A stretch of 64,000 nt of DNA. It comes from Pisolithus tinctorius. Its lineage: Eukaryota > Basidiomycota > Agaricomycetes > Boletales > Pisolithaceae. The stretch spans positions 62,001-126,000 of the forward strand of contig JANFAH010000072.1 of assembly GCA_024663395.1 (NCBI GenBank), read 5' to 3'. The notes under the pieces were generated by a model that saw nothing but the letters and a program-made list of their open reading frames with translations, did not search any database and was not told the origin of the DNA. Below are positions 35,264-47,872 of this stretch, piece by piece. How positions within the stretch are numbered: the stretch's first letter is position 1; the number at the start of each line of letters is the position of its first letter. The translations under genes were made by a program, and so were the position numbers.

Positions 35264-36772
35264 ATGTCACTGGCAGTGCCTCCACCGAATCGTCATCGCG
35301 CATCCTCCACCAACGTACGTCCCGCTCTGACAATAAATACGCTGGGTAGACGACGTTCGTTGTCGTTGGCCCTGCCGATTCAGCAGAGTTCAGAACCTTC
35401 CACTCCTACCGCTGCTCACCCAGCAGCAGCCAGCATCTCTACTTCTTTATCTCAGCCATCTCAACCATCTATGTTGGCGTTGCTGGTCTCAAAGTGCTTC
35501 GAACTGTTGCACGTGCCCACACAACATTCTATTAACTGGTCTACTCCATCGTCTCCTTATTCAAGCAGCGATGACGATTTAGTGCTTCCCCTTTCTGCCT
35601 CTTCACAGAAGGCTACGTTCGGTGATGTCTCTAACGAGAAACAGACTTCCAAGTCACACCGGCTGTGCCTGCGCACTCCTACAGTCAGTTGTTCCTATTC
35701 TTTAATAAAAATATTAGGAATTTCTGACCTCTCCCAAGGTGCACGAACCACTCTTGCTCGTTGTGCTCTTGTTCCCCTTGTCAACGGCACTCGTCTTTCT
35801 GTCCCTGTACTCCCTACCCATCTCTGTCACCTGGCCTCGTACCCTTTCTGAACTTGCAGAGCTCAATTTGGAGCTTCAAAGATATTCACAGAGTGGGCCT
35901 GGCCCTCTTGCACATGTCATAGGTGTGCTATCCGTTACAGCAGTGTGGAAACATGCCTGGTCCATTCCGGGAAGCGTCATCTGGGTACGTCACATATTTT
36001 GGCTCGCACGCTCCACGAGTCGTGCTAAGCATCCGGCTATTTAGAATGTCCTGGCCGGCGCATTATTCCACCCGCTGTGGGCAACGTTGCTTCTCTCCGC
36101 TTTGACAACTATTGGCTCGGTATTTGCAACTCTACTGTGCATGCCTTTGGCACCTTCATTGAGTCGCCTCTGGCCGCGGGCATTGGAAATGACTCGAAAT
36201 GCCATCGAGGGCGAACCCGATTTGTCTACCAGTTCAAAATTAAAGTCACCAGCTTGGGTCCGTCTGTCCATATTACGCCTCGTCGGGGTTGTACCTTGGT
36301 CGGGAATTAATATCGCGTGCGGGGTGTGTGGTGTCGCATTGTCCGACTGTACTCTTGGCTCGTTCATCGGCTGTTTACCATGGACCGCTGTTACGTGTCA
36401 AGTAGGTAACCAGTACTTTTCTATTGTGGCAACTCACAGATAATTCGTGTCTAGATCGGTGACATCCTTCAGACTGTAGCGTCCGCTGCATCACCGGCAC
36501 ATGAGACTGTGTCGTCGTTGTTGGCATCCCCTGACATTGTGCTCAAGTTGGTAGTCCTGTCCTTCCTCTCACTTGCACCTATTTTGGGTCGGGAGCGGTT
36601 GCGCGCCCTCGTTCTAAAATCACCATCAGTACAATCGGACATTGCGAAGGTGGACAAGCGGAATTGGTTGCTTAGGTGGCCAACGACGATAAGACTGTCA
36701 TCTAGGGCGCGATCGCGCACTGAAGACAGGAGGCCAGACCAGACTGCACCACCCAAATCTGCTTTTCCCTGA
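35264..36772 (+). CDS. VTT (SNARE-associated, DedA/TMEM41/Tvp38-like) membrane protein
   Basis: Four exons (35264-35683, 35739-35984, 36045-36401, 36455-36772) give 446 residues. About 140 residues of Ser/Pro-rich cytosolic leader precede the VTT domain. The domain is shown by LSVTAVWKHAWSIPGSVIW, NVLAGALFHPLWATLLLSALTTIGSVF, and the re-entrant block LRLVGVVPWSGINIACGVCGV ending GCLPWTAVTCQIGD. VTT proteins include Tvp38, TMEM41B and VMP1. The TMEM41B/VMP1 members act as lipid scramblases in autophagy and lipid flow; Tvp38 is a Golgi protein. The Golgi-type group fits best here. The C-terminus is basic and Arg-rich. Confidence 0.85.
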
Positions 36773-37766
36773 GCACCCAGTGTCTTACCGGTTCCGGGGA
36801 CTATTGGTTATTTATTTTCGCCAGGCATCACGGGGTTCGGCGTTCACTCACATCTTTCACCCATCTCTACGAAGATAAGGTGGCACTACCATCTCTTCCC
36901 AGTTTTGTTCTAGGGTGAAACTATACCCACTAATATCACGACCATTACCCCTACCTGTTAACGCATTATCTAACGCCATTTAATGACCCACCTGTACCCA
37001 TAATTACTTTGCTTTGGTAGTCTCATTGACTACCGGTTTTCATCCGTCCCAGCTCGATGCCGCTATAGCACTCCACCTACGCTGCATAGGTTTTGCGAAC
37101 CCTTCAATATTTTTGACGCGAATGACTGGTCTATCCGCGATTGTAAATACCGCCTGGTGTAGTAATGGTGTATAAACTCTGAAACGCGTCTAGGCAGCAT
37201 ACCCTTGACAAATCGAGGCTCTACGATCATGTCACTAGTCTCCAAGGCGCCCTGTGAACTCCACGATGCTACGCCAGTTGATCAGGTACAACAACAGCCC
37301 TGAGTGTACCTGTGTCAGCAGTTACCTCCCCCTAAACGGTCAACAGAATGAAGGTTTTCGGCGTGGTTTGCCCTTATCCAACCAAATGGCGGTGGCCTTC
37401 TTTGTGCTGAGACGATACGCGGTTGTCGTGATTGAGGACTTCTCCTCGTGGCTAGTTCTCCCACAACGCGATTATGGAAAACATGAGGTGAGCATCCGAG
37501 GCGTCCTGCCTTCAACGTGGGCTTTGACCTGTAGGCAATTTACCTGAGCAACGGCTTACCTGTGCATAGACTCGAGGCAGCCCACCCTTTAAATGAAACT
37601 ACTTGTGGCCCTCTATTTAATTGGCGGCCGTTATAACTTTTCGATCCGAGTCCAGTACTCAGTGTACTATCCTCCCCCCTGGTCTCTCTGTTGCTAACTC
37701 GGCCTCCGTCTTTTGGTACACTCTGACAACCCTTCCTCAAGGATTGGTGTCTAAGACTCTACCAAC
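36773..37766. other. Intergenic, about 1 kb, no supportable gene
   Basis: Short open frames at 37063-37245 and 37254-37547 have no family likeness or consistent splice partners. The sequence is of mixed composition, with CT-rich tracts near 37670-37740 likely to be the leader of the next gene. Confidence 0.45.
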
Positions 37767-39000
37767 ATGTCTCAATCGGACCGTGGGCGCCACTCGATGA
37801 GCCGCAGGAAACCCGTGCCGAAGTTCATCCCGTCGCCGCCGCCATCTCCACCCTCTTCGCCAGGGGCACCTTTTGGGCAAATATCATTTGCTTCTGGTTC
37901 CTTGGCACAGACGGACATGCCGCCGGTAAGTCACAGCTATAGTACTTCTCTACCAAGGGCACTCAGTCCCAGCTGTCAAGCTCCCTGAGGATTGGCGTGA
38001 TGTCATTGACAGGATGGTTTCGAAAGAGAGACATTCGACCTTACCTACAATTAACACGATTGTCGACGGAGACGTTTTGGTCAGCGATACTGACGGAGAG
38101 ATAGAAGGCGAAAGGCAGTCTCAGGCTAGCACAGTAGGCGAAACGTCACAACGTTGACAATGACGCACTATTGACAATTCATTTTAGGAATTTGGAACGA
38201 CCAGAAGTTTCAGGTTCGCTCCACCTTCTCCTTGCGAGACTTGTGATGGGGAAGCTGTACCTCGCCCTGACTCTCCCACACCCTGGTCGAGACCAGTAGG
38301 AAAGCGCAGGGGCCAGGCAGTAGGAAATTTCCCACCAATAGGCGTACAACAGTCAACGATTTTGTTGCAGGAATATCGGCCCCCGACACCTCCTCTGCCA
38401 CGTCAGCACTCACGATCCCCAACGTCGTCTGCCGAGTCTCCGACCGTGGCGACCTCACACGAAGTAAGTGAGGGGAAAATGGCACTTATGTCTTTACCAA
38501 AAGCCATCGATCTCAAGCCGCGTAGCTTGCCTCCGATTCCTACTTACAACAGGTGCAAGCCAACTATATCACCTCCGCTCCCCGCACCCAGGCCGGTGCG
38601 GCCTTTGCCTGATGTGCGCAAAGTGCCCCTCCCGACTCCGCCGCCTTCCTGGTCTACCCATGAGTATCCCATATCACGTTGCCCGTCAAACCGTGGTTTT
38701 GTCTCGTCGGAAAAGGTTTCGCCTACTCTGCGTTCCGCGAGTCCTACGCAAACACCCTCACCCTCTACACCATATTCCGAAAAGAACTTCTCTCGCTCAA
38801 CGCAGGCGACTAGTATGAAAAGTGGGCAACATCCTCATAATCCATCTGTAGAACAGGTGCGCATAAAGAATGAGGTGTCTACTGTGTCGAAGAACCTACC
38901 TGCTAGGCCGGGTACTCTTCGGCAGGCACTGGCACGAGGATTGAACGGTTTGAAGCGATGGCGCGCGCTGGTCGCCTCGGCGATCTTGTGCCGGTCATAA
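37767..39000 (+). CDS. Uncharacterised Pro/Ser-rich protein
   Basis: Three exons (37767-37925, 37981-38133, 38188-39000) give 374 residues. I recognise no domain. The start is basic then Pro-rich (FIPSPPPSPPSSPG). Exon 2 encodes the most ordered part (LPEDWRDVIDRMVSKERHS). The acceptor at 37980 is chosen because it gives this frame. Many PxxP-like stretches follow (RPPTPPLPR, PPLPAPRPVRPLPD), possible SH3-binding sites. The end is basic with a short hydrophobic helix (GLNGLKRWRALVASAIL), which might touch membrane. It is probably an adaptor or cytoskeletal protein, but that is speculation. Confidence 0.6.
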
Positions 39001-39370
39001 ACGCACCCCCCCTTTTTTTATTGCATCTCTCCTTGGGACTATGGAAAGTTATAGCACAGCATATTATACTATGACACGCAAGTTTACTCATGCACTGTCT
39101 CATCCTGGGCGCCGGTACTAGGTAATTGATAGTAATCGTGTTTATTTACACAATAGCGTTCCTACTTGGTCCGAGCTGGTAATAGCGAGGCGTGCAAGCA
39201 CTCGTAAACATGACATGACCAGGGTCTCCTCTCCACACCCCAAACGTTCGAAACGTGTTAAGACAATGTCGGTCTGAAACGTTACTGACCCTCCTCCTGC
39301 CCGTGATTCACCTCATCCAGAATTCGGAGGATCATAGTTCATAGCCTCCACTTTACTTTTACAGTAAACT
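39001..39370. other. Intergenic between Pro-rich gene and carrier gene
   Basis: Nothing supportable in 370 bp. A C7T7 run near 39006 follows the stop codon, and the region before 39371 should hold the carrier promoter. Confidence 0.4.
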
Positions 39371-41733
39371 ATGGTCGAGGTTTCCTCACCGCCTCCTCTG
39401 CAAACGAATCGCGAAATCTTCGAAGGAAGCTTTTCTGGTGCACAGGATCGGCCGTTCATACCCAAGCTGAAGTCCGATTCAACGTCTCACCATCCCATAT
39501 CGCATAGCCTCTGCGAGTTCCGCGAGCAGGAGGGAACGGAAAACCGCGAACGGACACTGTATGCCCTTTGGAAACATTTACCTCATTCAAGCTATCATGG
39601 CTCGGATACCGTGGCCACCCGGCCACAACTCAGTGACACATTGACTTTGCATAGTGGGGAGGCGGAAACCATGCGGAAGATCTATGATGATGAATTGTTG
39701 GGGCGGTGCTGTGGTGGTGGGCATATGGCGGATGGAAGGCCGACCCACATACAATGGCCTGAATTTAGGAAGTACGCGGAGAGTAAGGAAGTTGGTAAGA
39801 TGCCATGGCCTTTGTTTTCCCGTCAAAAGTATCTTCTGTGACACTGCTGATTATAGAGTTGTGGACCATCTTCCATGACGAACTGGATCTCGATGGCAAT
39901 GGCTACTTGGACTCAGAGGAGCTGCGGATCGCATTGAGTAAGGCTGGTGAGTCGTCATCCCGTCCCCGTACCCGTGCGTGGTGCTCGTGTTCAACAATTG
40001 GTATGGCACGAAGGCATCAAACTCTCACCGGCCGACCTGGCGGAGTTCATGACGGTTTTAACATCGTCACCCTGCTCACATGCGGTCGACTTCCGAGAGT
40101 TCAGGAACTTCCTGCTTTTACTACCACGAAAGGCGTCCCCCTCTGAGATCTACCGATACTACAAGTGCAAGCGATCCATGAGCGATGATGGACTCGGTGC
40201 TGCTAAGGCAACGATGGAAGGTCTGCCATGCTGTCTCCTCATGAATACTCACAGTCGTCAACTCTCTTGACTAATGCAAGGTGATGTCAGTTTCGGCGCG
40301 AATAACAAGCCGCCTCCAGCGCCGTCATCTTGGAACCCTACAGAGTATACCCCAGTCGACGATGATGGCGACCACCCCGAAGAGGACGCAGAGGAACATC
40401 ATGACTGGCTTCAAGGCAAGACGGCAATCAAGTTCTTGTTAGCGGGAGGGATCGCTGGTGCAGGTAATGGTGTTTCCGTGGCCTTTAGCTCAAGAATCTT
40501 ATTCTGCACTAGTGTCTCGCACGTGCACGGCCCCCTTCGATCGTCTCAAAGTCTTCCTGATTACTCGCCCTCCGGAAATGGGCGGTACAGCACTAGGACC
40601 GAAACCTGGCGTTGGGGGCATAAAGGCAATAGGCGGAGCTGTAGCGCGCATATACGCTGAGGGAGGCGTCCTCGCGTTTTGGACCGGAAACGGGCTCTCT
40701 GTATTGAAAATTTTTCCGGAGTCCGCCATCAAGTTTCTTGCGTACGAATCTGCTGTTCGTTGCTACTTCATTTCCTTGCGGGTGTTGTTTACTCATTCTC
40801 TGCTCACTAGAAACGCGCCTTTGCCAGACATCGGGATCGTGTCAGCGATCCAAGAGACATCAGCGGCAGCAGTCGGTTTTTAGCTGGCGGAATAGGGGGA
40901 ATCACGAGTCAATTGAGTAAGTGCACTTCTTAATTCTTGGTCGTATTGCTGACCCGTGAGACAGGCATATACCCTATCGAGACACTCAAGGTAGAGCAGC
41001 GGACATGCACTTTACCCCTTTGCCCACGTTACCTCTACAGACGCAAATGATGAGCTCGACCGGCGACCAGCGGCGAAGTTTGGTGGAGGCGATGCGACGT
41101 TTGTACGGCCTGGGAGGCATACGAGCGTACTACCGCGGACTGCAGGTGTGTTCCCTTTATTTTTCTTGCTTGTCCCCCTTTTTGAAGGAGATACAGATTG
41201 GTCTGGTTGGGGTGTTTCCGTGCGTATGATTCCGTGAGCTGCGTCTGAACTTGGTGACGTAGCTGTTATTGCAGGTACTCTGCCATTGACATGAGCACAT
41301 TCGAAGCCCTGAAATTGGCCTACGTACGGTCGACTGGCAGAGATGAGCCTGGGGTGCTCGCACTCCTCGCCTTCGGTAGTATTTCGGGGAGCGTTGGCGC
41401 TACGAGCGTCTACCCCCTGAATCTTGTCCGCACCCGCCTACAAGCTTCAGGATCATCTGGCCATCCACAACGATATACTGGTGTCGGAGATGTCATCATC
41501 AAAACATACCAGCGTGATGGTTGGAGAGGTTTCTATAGGGGACTATGTCCGACATTAGCCAAGGTCTGCGATCTGTCTATGCACTTCAATTCCTTTTCCG
41601 ACCAACACTTCAACAGGTTGTCCCCTCGGTATCGATCTCCTATCTTGTTTATGAACATAGTAAGCGAAGGTGTGTTTGTCTTCACATTTTCTCCAAAACA
41701 CATTTAACGATGGGCTCTAGACTTGGTGTTTAG
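39371..41733 (+). CDS. SAL1: EF-hand mitochondrial ATP-Mg/Pi carrier (SCaMC/Sal1 type)
   Basis: Twelve exons (39371-39794, 39857-39946, 40014-40220, 40281-40463, 40513-40754, 40811-40916, 40965-40990, 41041-41145, 41197-41219, 41275-41563, 41617-41669, 41721-41733) give 586 residues. The N-terminal half has calmodulin-like EF-hands, one complete (DELDLDGNGYLDSEEL). The C-terminal half has three mitochondrial carrier repeats with signatures TAPFDRLKV, YPIETLKTQ and YPLNLVRTRLQ. Such carriers swap ATP-Mg for phosphate over the inner membrane under calcium control. The C-terminal exon encodes only RLGV and the stop. Exons of 23 and 26 nt occur. Confidence 0.93.
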
Positions 41734-43447
41734 AGGTAACTACGACCTGCATATAGACCGATCAAGATTTCGTTTATCACATAGTTCGTGCATCTGTACA
41801 GTTTCTCAGTGCAAACAGTGCCCACGAATTAGTCCACCCTAACAGTCGAGTGGGACTTGCGCGGCAGTGCCTTGGGGCTGTTGAGCCCTGAAGATAGCGC
41901 GAATGCATTGTCTTGCTGGATGCGGTAGTGTCTGAAGAATTCCCGAAGACATTGGCGTTTTCAACTACGTCCTAGGAAGTTGTCAAAGAGAATTGCTCCA
42001 CTAGACGAGTGGCTCTGCAGAAACGTAATGTGTCATGAGGCGCCCCAAGATTTCCAAGTATCTATGGGGGCGAAGCGGGAGGACTTCTCATATTGCGGGG
42101 CAATTGGAGAGTAAAGAAGGGGTGGTAGTCCCTCAGCAGTCAAGTGACGTTGGAAAATCACCGGCCTACTGTCAAGACACGCGGCTGTGTTACAATGCAT
42201 CTGAGAACTTGATTGTTTTTCCTTCGTCGGCTACTGCTGGAGGAACAATCATAGTATCCACTTGCAAGGGAAATGGGAGAATTGTGCGGTGCATGTAAAC
42301 AACGGCATGACGTTGGTTTCAGCAATTCTTCCAATACGGAATCGTGTCAGCAATGATAAAGTGTAGTCAACAGAGTGAGGTATGGTCATTGGTAGGAAAT
42401 AAGGACGGTGAACTATGTCCAAGCCGGCTGTGCACGGGGACACAGGAGAGCGACGCCATCCATGTGGAATTCATCTAACTCGAAGCAATTTCACTGAGGC
42501 GTCTGTGTACGGAATGGGGCTAGAGACTAGGCTGTGGTGCAGGGCATGGGGGAAACGTACCGAGAACTTGGACGGACGGAAGACCAACACTTACATAAAG
42601 AAGCCATACTTGCTTGCTTTAGCGTGACCTACATGCTAAGATGCATAAACTTAGTGTTCTCTAGCACGGGTGCCACATTCCGGAAGGGAAAGGGACAGAC
42701 GGAATCGCTGGCTGGACGCCACAAACATCCCTGGATCCCGGCTCAATGCGAATCCCCGTTGAAAGTCTCTGGTAAGCCATCTGGCTGAGGGAAATTGTTT
42801 TGCTTGTTCGTCTTGTATGTGGCGATGAATGTTAACGCTGAAGGCCGTCCTTTGCTGACCGCGACGGTCGAAGCACGTACCTAGAGTAAGACGGAGGACA
42901 GAGACAGAGAACATGGAAGATAAAGCTTATGTGCAGGTCGTCCGATTTCCAACTGGGGGGTGAGGTGGATGTGCTTTTACAGTCTGAAATTGTCTACACT
43001 CCGGACTATCCCATCGAAAGAGGTGCCACTCGATGCTTGCGATGCCTGGGGTGACAACCCCGCGATGACGAGCCCGGCGTCGTCTGGCTTGGCGGGCGTA
43101 TCCTGCTGGTGTGTGTTGACGAATATATCTAATGGTCTGTCCCGTCCATGTGAGCGGCATCCGCGCTGTTCAGTTTCGTCCGCATCCAAGATTGGAACAC
43201 GAGGTAAATGGCGGCTCGGATTGGCTGAGTACATACGTCGTGCAGGCTCCACGGAGACGATACTTGGCTCTTCCCTTGCCAACGTGCCTTCGAATAGTTG
43301 AGCTCATCGCTGCCATTACGGTAATCAGGACGTCGCTAATACTAATTAAATACACTTGTAAAATAAAAATAATTTGGCGTGTTTTCCGCGTCTACCCGTC
43401 ACCCAAAGTTTTTCTTTGCTCCTCCTCGTCCCCATCCAAAACGACCA
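41734..43447. other. Intergenic, 1.7 kb, no supportable gene
   Basis: The second largest gap. Minus-strand ORFs at 42651-42914 and 42977-43282, and a plus ORF at 42035-42298, have unremarkable composition and no conserved motif. No TE ends, tandem repeats or tRNA were seen. The last 100 bp, rich in CT, is probably the PDB1 leader. Confidence 0.45.
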
Positions 43448-44867
43448 ATGGCTGCCCGCGCGGTTCTTTCTCGCCTCATACCCGCAGCGTCCCATGCACG
43501 CATGCCCCGCAGTGCCAGTGCGAAATGGGCTCGCTGCTATGCTAGTCAGGCCGAAAACTCGGTAGGTCCATGCTCCTGATGACATCGACGACACAATCCT
43601 CACCCTCTCACAGATGACTGTCAGAGAGGCGCTCAACGTGGCCATGGAGGAGGAAATGTTGCGGGATGAGACCGTTTTCATTCTGGGCGAGGAGGTTGCA
43701 CGGTATAATGGTGCATACAAGGTGTGTCTCGTCAAACCACCGTCCTTTCCTCGCCTAAAGTCACATTCCAGGTCACCAAGGGCCTTCTAGACAAATTTGG
43801 AGAGAAGCGGGTCGTTGATACTCCCATCACCGAGATGGGTTTCGCAGGTCTTGCTGTTGGTGCTGCACTAGCTGGTCTTCGGCCAATGTATGCTCAACCT
43901 CTATTCAGTACCAACCTAGCTCACTTTTGTTAATTTAGTTGCGAATTCATGACGTTCAACTTCGCTATGCAAGCCATCGACCAGATTGTCAACTCCGGAG
44001 GAAAAACCTACTACATGTCCGGTGGTAACGTTCCATGCCCCGTCGTCTTCCGCGGGCCGAACGGCGCTGCTGCCGGCGTCGCGGCCCAACACTCTCAGGA
44101 CTATGCATCTTGGTATGGTCAAGTCCCAGGCTTGAAGGTTGTCAGTCCATGGAGTGCCGAGGATTGTAAAGGTCTTCTCAAGGTATGTGGACCCGATGTC
44201 ATAAATTGAACCCGCGTCTCACATACTCCTCTCCGTAGTCAGCCATTCGTGATCCCAACCCAGTTGTCTTCTTGGAGAATGAAATGATGTATGGCGTCTC
44301 CTTCCCAATGTCCGCTGAGGCCATGTCCGACAACTACCTCTTACCTATTGGCAAGGCCAAGGTTGAGCGTGTGGGGACCGACGTCACCATCGTTGCCCAT
44401 AGCAAGATGGTTACACATAGTGTAGAGGCTGCTGACATTCTTGCGAAAGAGGGCATCAAGGCCGAGATCATCAACCTTCGCTGTATTCGACCTCTTGACA
44501 TTGAAACAATCAAGGCATCAGTTAAGAAAACTAACCGGTAAGAACGTGCTTGATGTATCCATTTTTCTCTCGGCTTATCTTCGTTGTAGACTCGTCACTG
44601 TTGAGGGTGGCTTCCCGGCATTTGGTGTAGGTAGTGAGATTTGTGCTCAAATAGTCGAGAGTGAGGCTTTCGATTACCTCGATGCTCCTGTCGAGCGTGT
44701 CACCGGTGCTGACGTCCCAACACCGGTATGTTTACGAACTATATTTTCTTTGCAAGTACGCTGACGTGGGTTTGTTTTAGTACGCCACAAATCTCGAATC
44801 ACTAGCTTTCCCGGACACACCTCTCATTGTCAAGGTTGCGAAGCGTGCACTATACAGAACTAATTAA
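43448..44867 (+). CDS. PDB1: Pyruvate dehydrogenase E1 component, beta subunit
   Basis: Seven exons (43448-43561, 43614-43721, 43772-43887, 43939-44182, 44239-44537, 44590-44725, 44781-44867) give 367 residues. A basic mitochondrial presequence ([16 protein letters not shown]) leads into [18 protein letters not shown], then [56 protein letters not shown] and LRCIRPLD. With E1 alpha it forms the thiamine-diphosphate enzyme that decarboxylates pyruvate and passes acetyl groups to E2 in the mitochondrial matrix. Length and all motifs are complete. Confidence 0.97.
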
Positions 44868-45061
44868 CATGCTCACACTTCAACTCTTTTATACTTAGTA
44901 CCTCGGCAGTTTAGTTACACATCAAGGCAATAGATTACTCCTGGGATGACGTGACGACACTTTTTGGCGGCGTGGGTTTACAATGACCAGGCTGAAATAA
45001 CTCCAGAAGATGCACAAGGATAGCTGAGTGTATCCTAAGTATAACCCGAGGGTTGTGAGGC

Positions 45062-47764
45062 TCAGACCCCTAAACGTATCCGCACTGCATTTGCATGTGC
45101 CTGGAGCCCTTCGCAATCTGCCAGTATAGCGACAACGGGTCCCAATCTCTCCAATCCCTCCTTCGTGATCTCCTGTGAGGTGATGTGCTTTTGGAATGAC
45201 TGGGTGTTCACGCCGCTAAACTGTCGCGCGTATCCGTTAGTCGGAAGGGTATGGTTCGTCCCCGATGCATAGTCGCCGCAACTGCCAAGGTTTAACACGG
45301 GTAGTTCAGGATATAGTCCAGTTACCTACCTTTCAGGCGTATATGGACCGACGAAAACGCTTCCCGCATTTTTGACCCGATTGACCAGCGTGGATGCGTC
45401 TCGCAAGTGCAAGATCAGATGCTCTGGTGCATACTCATTGGAGAATTGCAGTGCCTCTTCCACGCTCTGCGTTTTGATGATTAGGCTTCGGGATATGCTC
45501 TCCCGAACGATGTCAACTCGAGACAGTGCACGGGCTTGCTTGTCGACTTCTGCCTCCACTGCAGCTAGCTTGGCATCCGACAACGCCGCGCCAACCAAGA
45601 CGACTTGCGAGTCCACGCCATGTTCAGCTTGCGAAAGCAGGTCAGCAGCAACGAAGGCAGGGTGCGAATCATCATCTGCAATGACCTGCAAAGTAGAGAG
45701 TACCGCGTTCGTTGTTCACAGCAAGAACAACGAACGCGGTGCCCACGCTGCTTTTAGAGTGGGCATATCGCTCCGAGGAACGCTACTCACCAACACCTCA
45801 GATGGCCCCGCTGGCATGTCGATCGATACCAGGGCTTCAGTATCGTTTTGAACGAGCATCTTGGCTGCTGTAACCCATTGGTTACCAGGTCCGAAAATCT
45901 TATCAACCTTGGGACATGTTTGTGTGCCATAGGCGAGGGCTGCGACGGCCTGGGCACCACCCGCCCTTAGGATGGCATGAGCCCCTACCAAATGAGCCAC
46001 GTACAGGACCTCAGGAGAGATGCTGCCGTCTAGGCGAGGGGGAGTGGCAATCACGATCTGCTCGCATCCTGCTACTTGTGCAGGAACACCAAGCATGAGA
46101 GCCGTCGACGGTAGCACAGCAGTTCCTCCAGGTACGTAGAGCCCCACACGCGCGATTGGACGTGCGAATCGTGAGCAAGTTACCCCGGGCGTGGTCTCCA
46201 CAACCAGGGCCTTGCCATCGATTTGTGCTGCGTGGAACTTGCGCACGTTCGCATATGCTGTGTCGATTGCATCTTTGACAGCATGATCCATTTGGTGTTT
46301 TCCTGTAGCTGAAAGTGGCGGAGGGTAGAAAGGTGGGAGGAGGACGGGTGCATCAAGTTGTACTTTGTCGAATTTGGCCGTGAGGCGAAGTAGCGCGGCA
46401 TCTCCTCGCTCACGAACGTCATCAACGATTGGTTTAACCTTGGAAATCATTTCATCGGAGCGCAAGACAGGACGCTTGAGCAGCCGCTTTCTTTCTTCCG
46501 GCACAGTGGTAGCCAAATCGACAGTCCGCATACAGATCGACCTGTCTGCACCAGCAACAGGAGAATCAGACAGAACAGTATTCTGAGGCGCGACTTGTGG
46601 AGGGTTATCCCCTCCCGATACCCATTGGGGTTTGGCATTCCCCGACCTCCTCGTGATTTTTAGTGCCTTCCTGTTCAGCGACTGCTCGATATCTCTCAAA
46701 CCTGCTCCCGCGGCAACGCATCGAGTCAAGGCAAAGTAAATCAGATCGCTAGCTTCAAACACGATCTCTTCCTTGGATTCTGCGCGGCAAAGTTCGTCTG
46801 CCTCTTCCATAATTTTTGCTCGCAGCAACGCAGGGTCTTTAAACAGTCTGCTTGTATAGGAGCCCTCTGGGGCATCCGCCAGACGAGCCCTGAGCGTGCG
46901 CTCGAGTGCAGAAAGACCATCAACATCACCGAAACACGACGGTCTGTTCAGGTGGCAGAACCCTGCGCCGTGTTGAACTACACGGAATTCGAGGGAGTCG
47001 GAATCACAGTCCGTGCGGATTTGGATCACGTCCTGCGTTGCACCTGACGTCTCGCCCTTGCGCCATATCCCGTGTTTGCGTGATTGGTACACGCCTTTTC
47101 CGGACATAATAGATTCCTTGACAGACTCCCGAGAGGAGTAGACTAGGCCAAGCGCTTTCCCTCCTTCCGGGTATGAGGTAACAACGGTAGGGAAGAGTCC
47201 ATCAGACCTGTCTGAGATTAGGGGAGAAAGGAAAGCGTCCCCAATGTTAATCTGGGTCTGCGATGTAGCATTGGTGGTGAGCTGATGAAGAGGGATAACA
47301 AGTGACGCCCCGATCGCAGCTAGTTTCGCGATCAATGAGGTAGATGGATTGTCCGTAGGCAAGACATATATAGTCGAGCCAACGAAGGTGGATATGGATT
47401 GGATAAGGTCAATATCGACCGCGAGCATTTTTACCAAGACCCCACAGACCGCGTTGCGGAGTGAGTCGGGCACTGCGCTGACGTTGGCAGCATCGAGTAG
47501 AAGAAGTAGGCGATCGGCTGGAACGGTACCGACCAATTTTTTTGCGAGAGTTAACGGGACGATCGCCTTTTCTGCGCCGTCATCAAGGGTGGCGATGATC
47601 TGATCTCGGTCGAGTGAAGTGTCGTCCACGAGAACATATCGGTTCAGGTAATCTGGAACAGCTTGGCTGGACCTGACTATCAAGGATGTAACGCGGGAGA
47701 GTGCCCGTAAAACACTGTCCTCTGCTGGCTCGCTGCCGAGTAGAGCGAGGAATGGGGGTCCCAT
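45062..47764 (-). CDS. HIS4: Trifunctional histidine biosynthesis enzyme (HIS4)
   Basis: Three exons (45791-47764, 45330-45685, 45062-45281) give 849 residues. Domains in order: an N-terminal region of about 215 residues, phosphoribosyl-AMP cyclohydrolase ([14 protein letters not shown], with [14 protein letters not shown]), phosphoribosyl-ATP pyrophosphatase ([16 protein letters not shown]) and histidinol dehydrogenase ([36 protein letters not shown] and [15 protein letters not shown]). It catalyses steps 2, 3 and the last two oxidations of histidine synthesis. The first intron is 105 bp, twice the local norm, because it holds a perfect hairpin. A TGACTC element lies upstream in the shared promoter. 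Confidence 0.96.
45702..45740. repeat. Perfect 16-bp inverted repeat inside HIS4 intron 1
   Basis: The arm ACCGCGTTCGTTGTTC (45702-45717) and its exact complement (45725-45740) flank a 7-nt loop. A second, weaker pair (GCCCAC 45741-45746, GTGGGC 45759-45764) follows directly. Both lie within the 105-bp intron 45686-45790. Confidence 0.95.
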
Positions 47765-47872
47765 GACGTGGTCGCGGTGTGACCCGATAATCTTTATCCG
47801 TTTGCCAAACTGGTAAAATGATTGGCTGACGAGTCATCACCACTCGCCCTGACAGGCCTTCAAGACTGAGCC
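47765..47872. promoter_or_regulatory. Bidirectional promoter with a Gcn4/CpcA-like element, HIS4 / small coiled-coil gene
   Basis: This 108-bp gap separates divergent starts. TGACGAGTCA at 47827-47836 contains, on the HIS4 strand, TGACTC followed by G, matching six of seven bases of the fungal general amino-acid control site. It is about 65 bp upstream of the HIS4 ATG. The match is suggestive only. Confidence 0.45.

Noticed and set aside
42977..43282. 101-codon minus-strand ORF upstream of PDB1
   Set aside because: No motif and no splice partner; probably chance.
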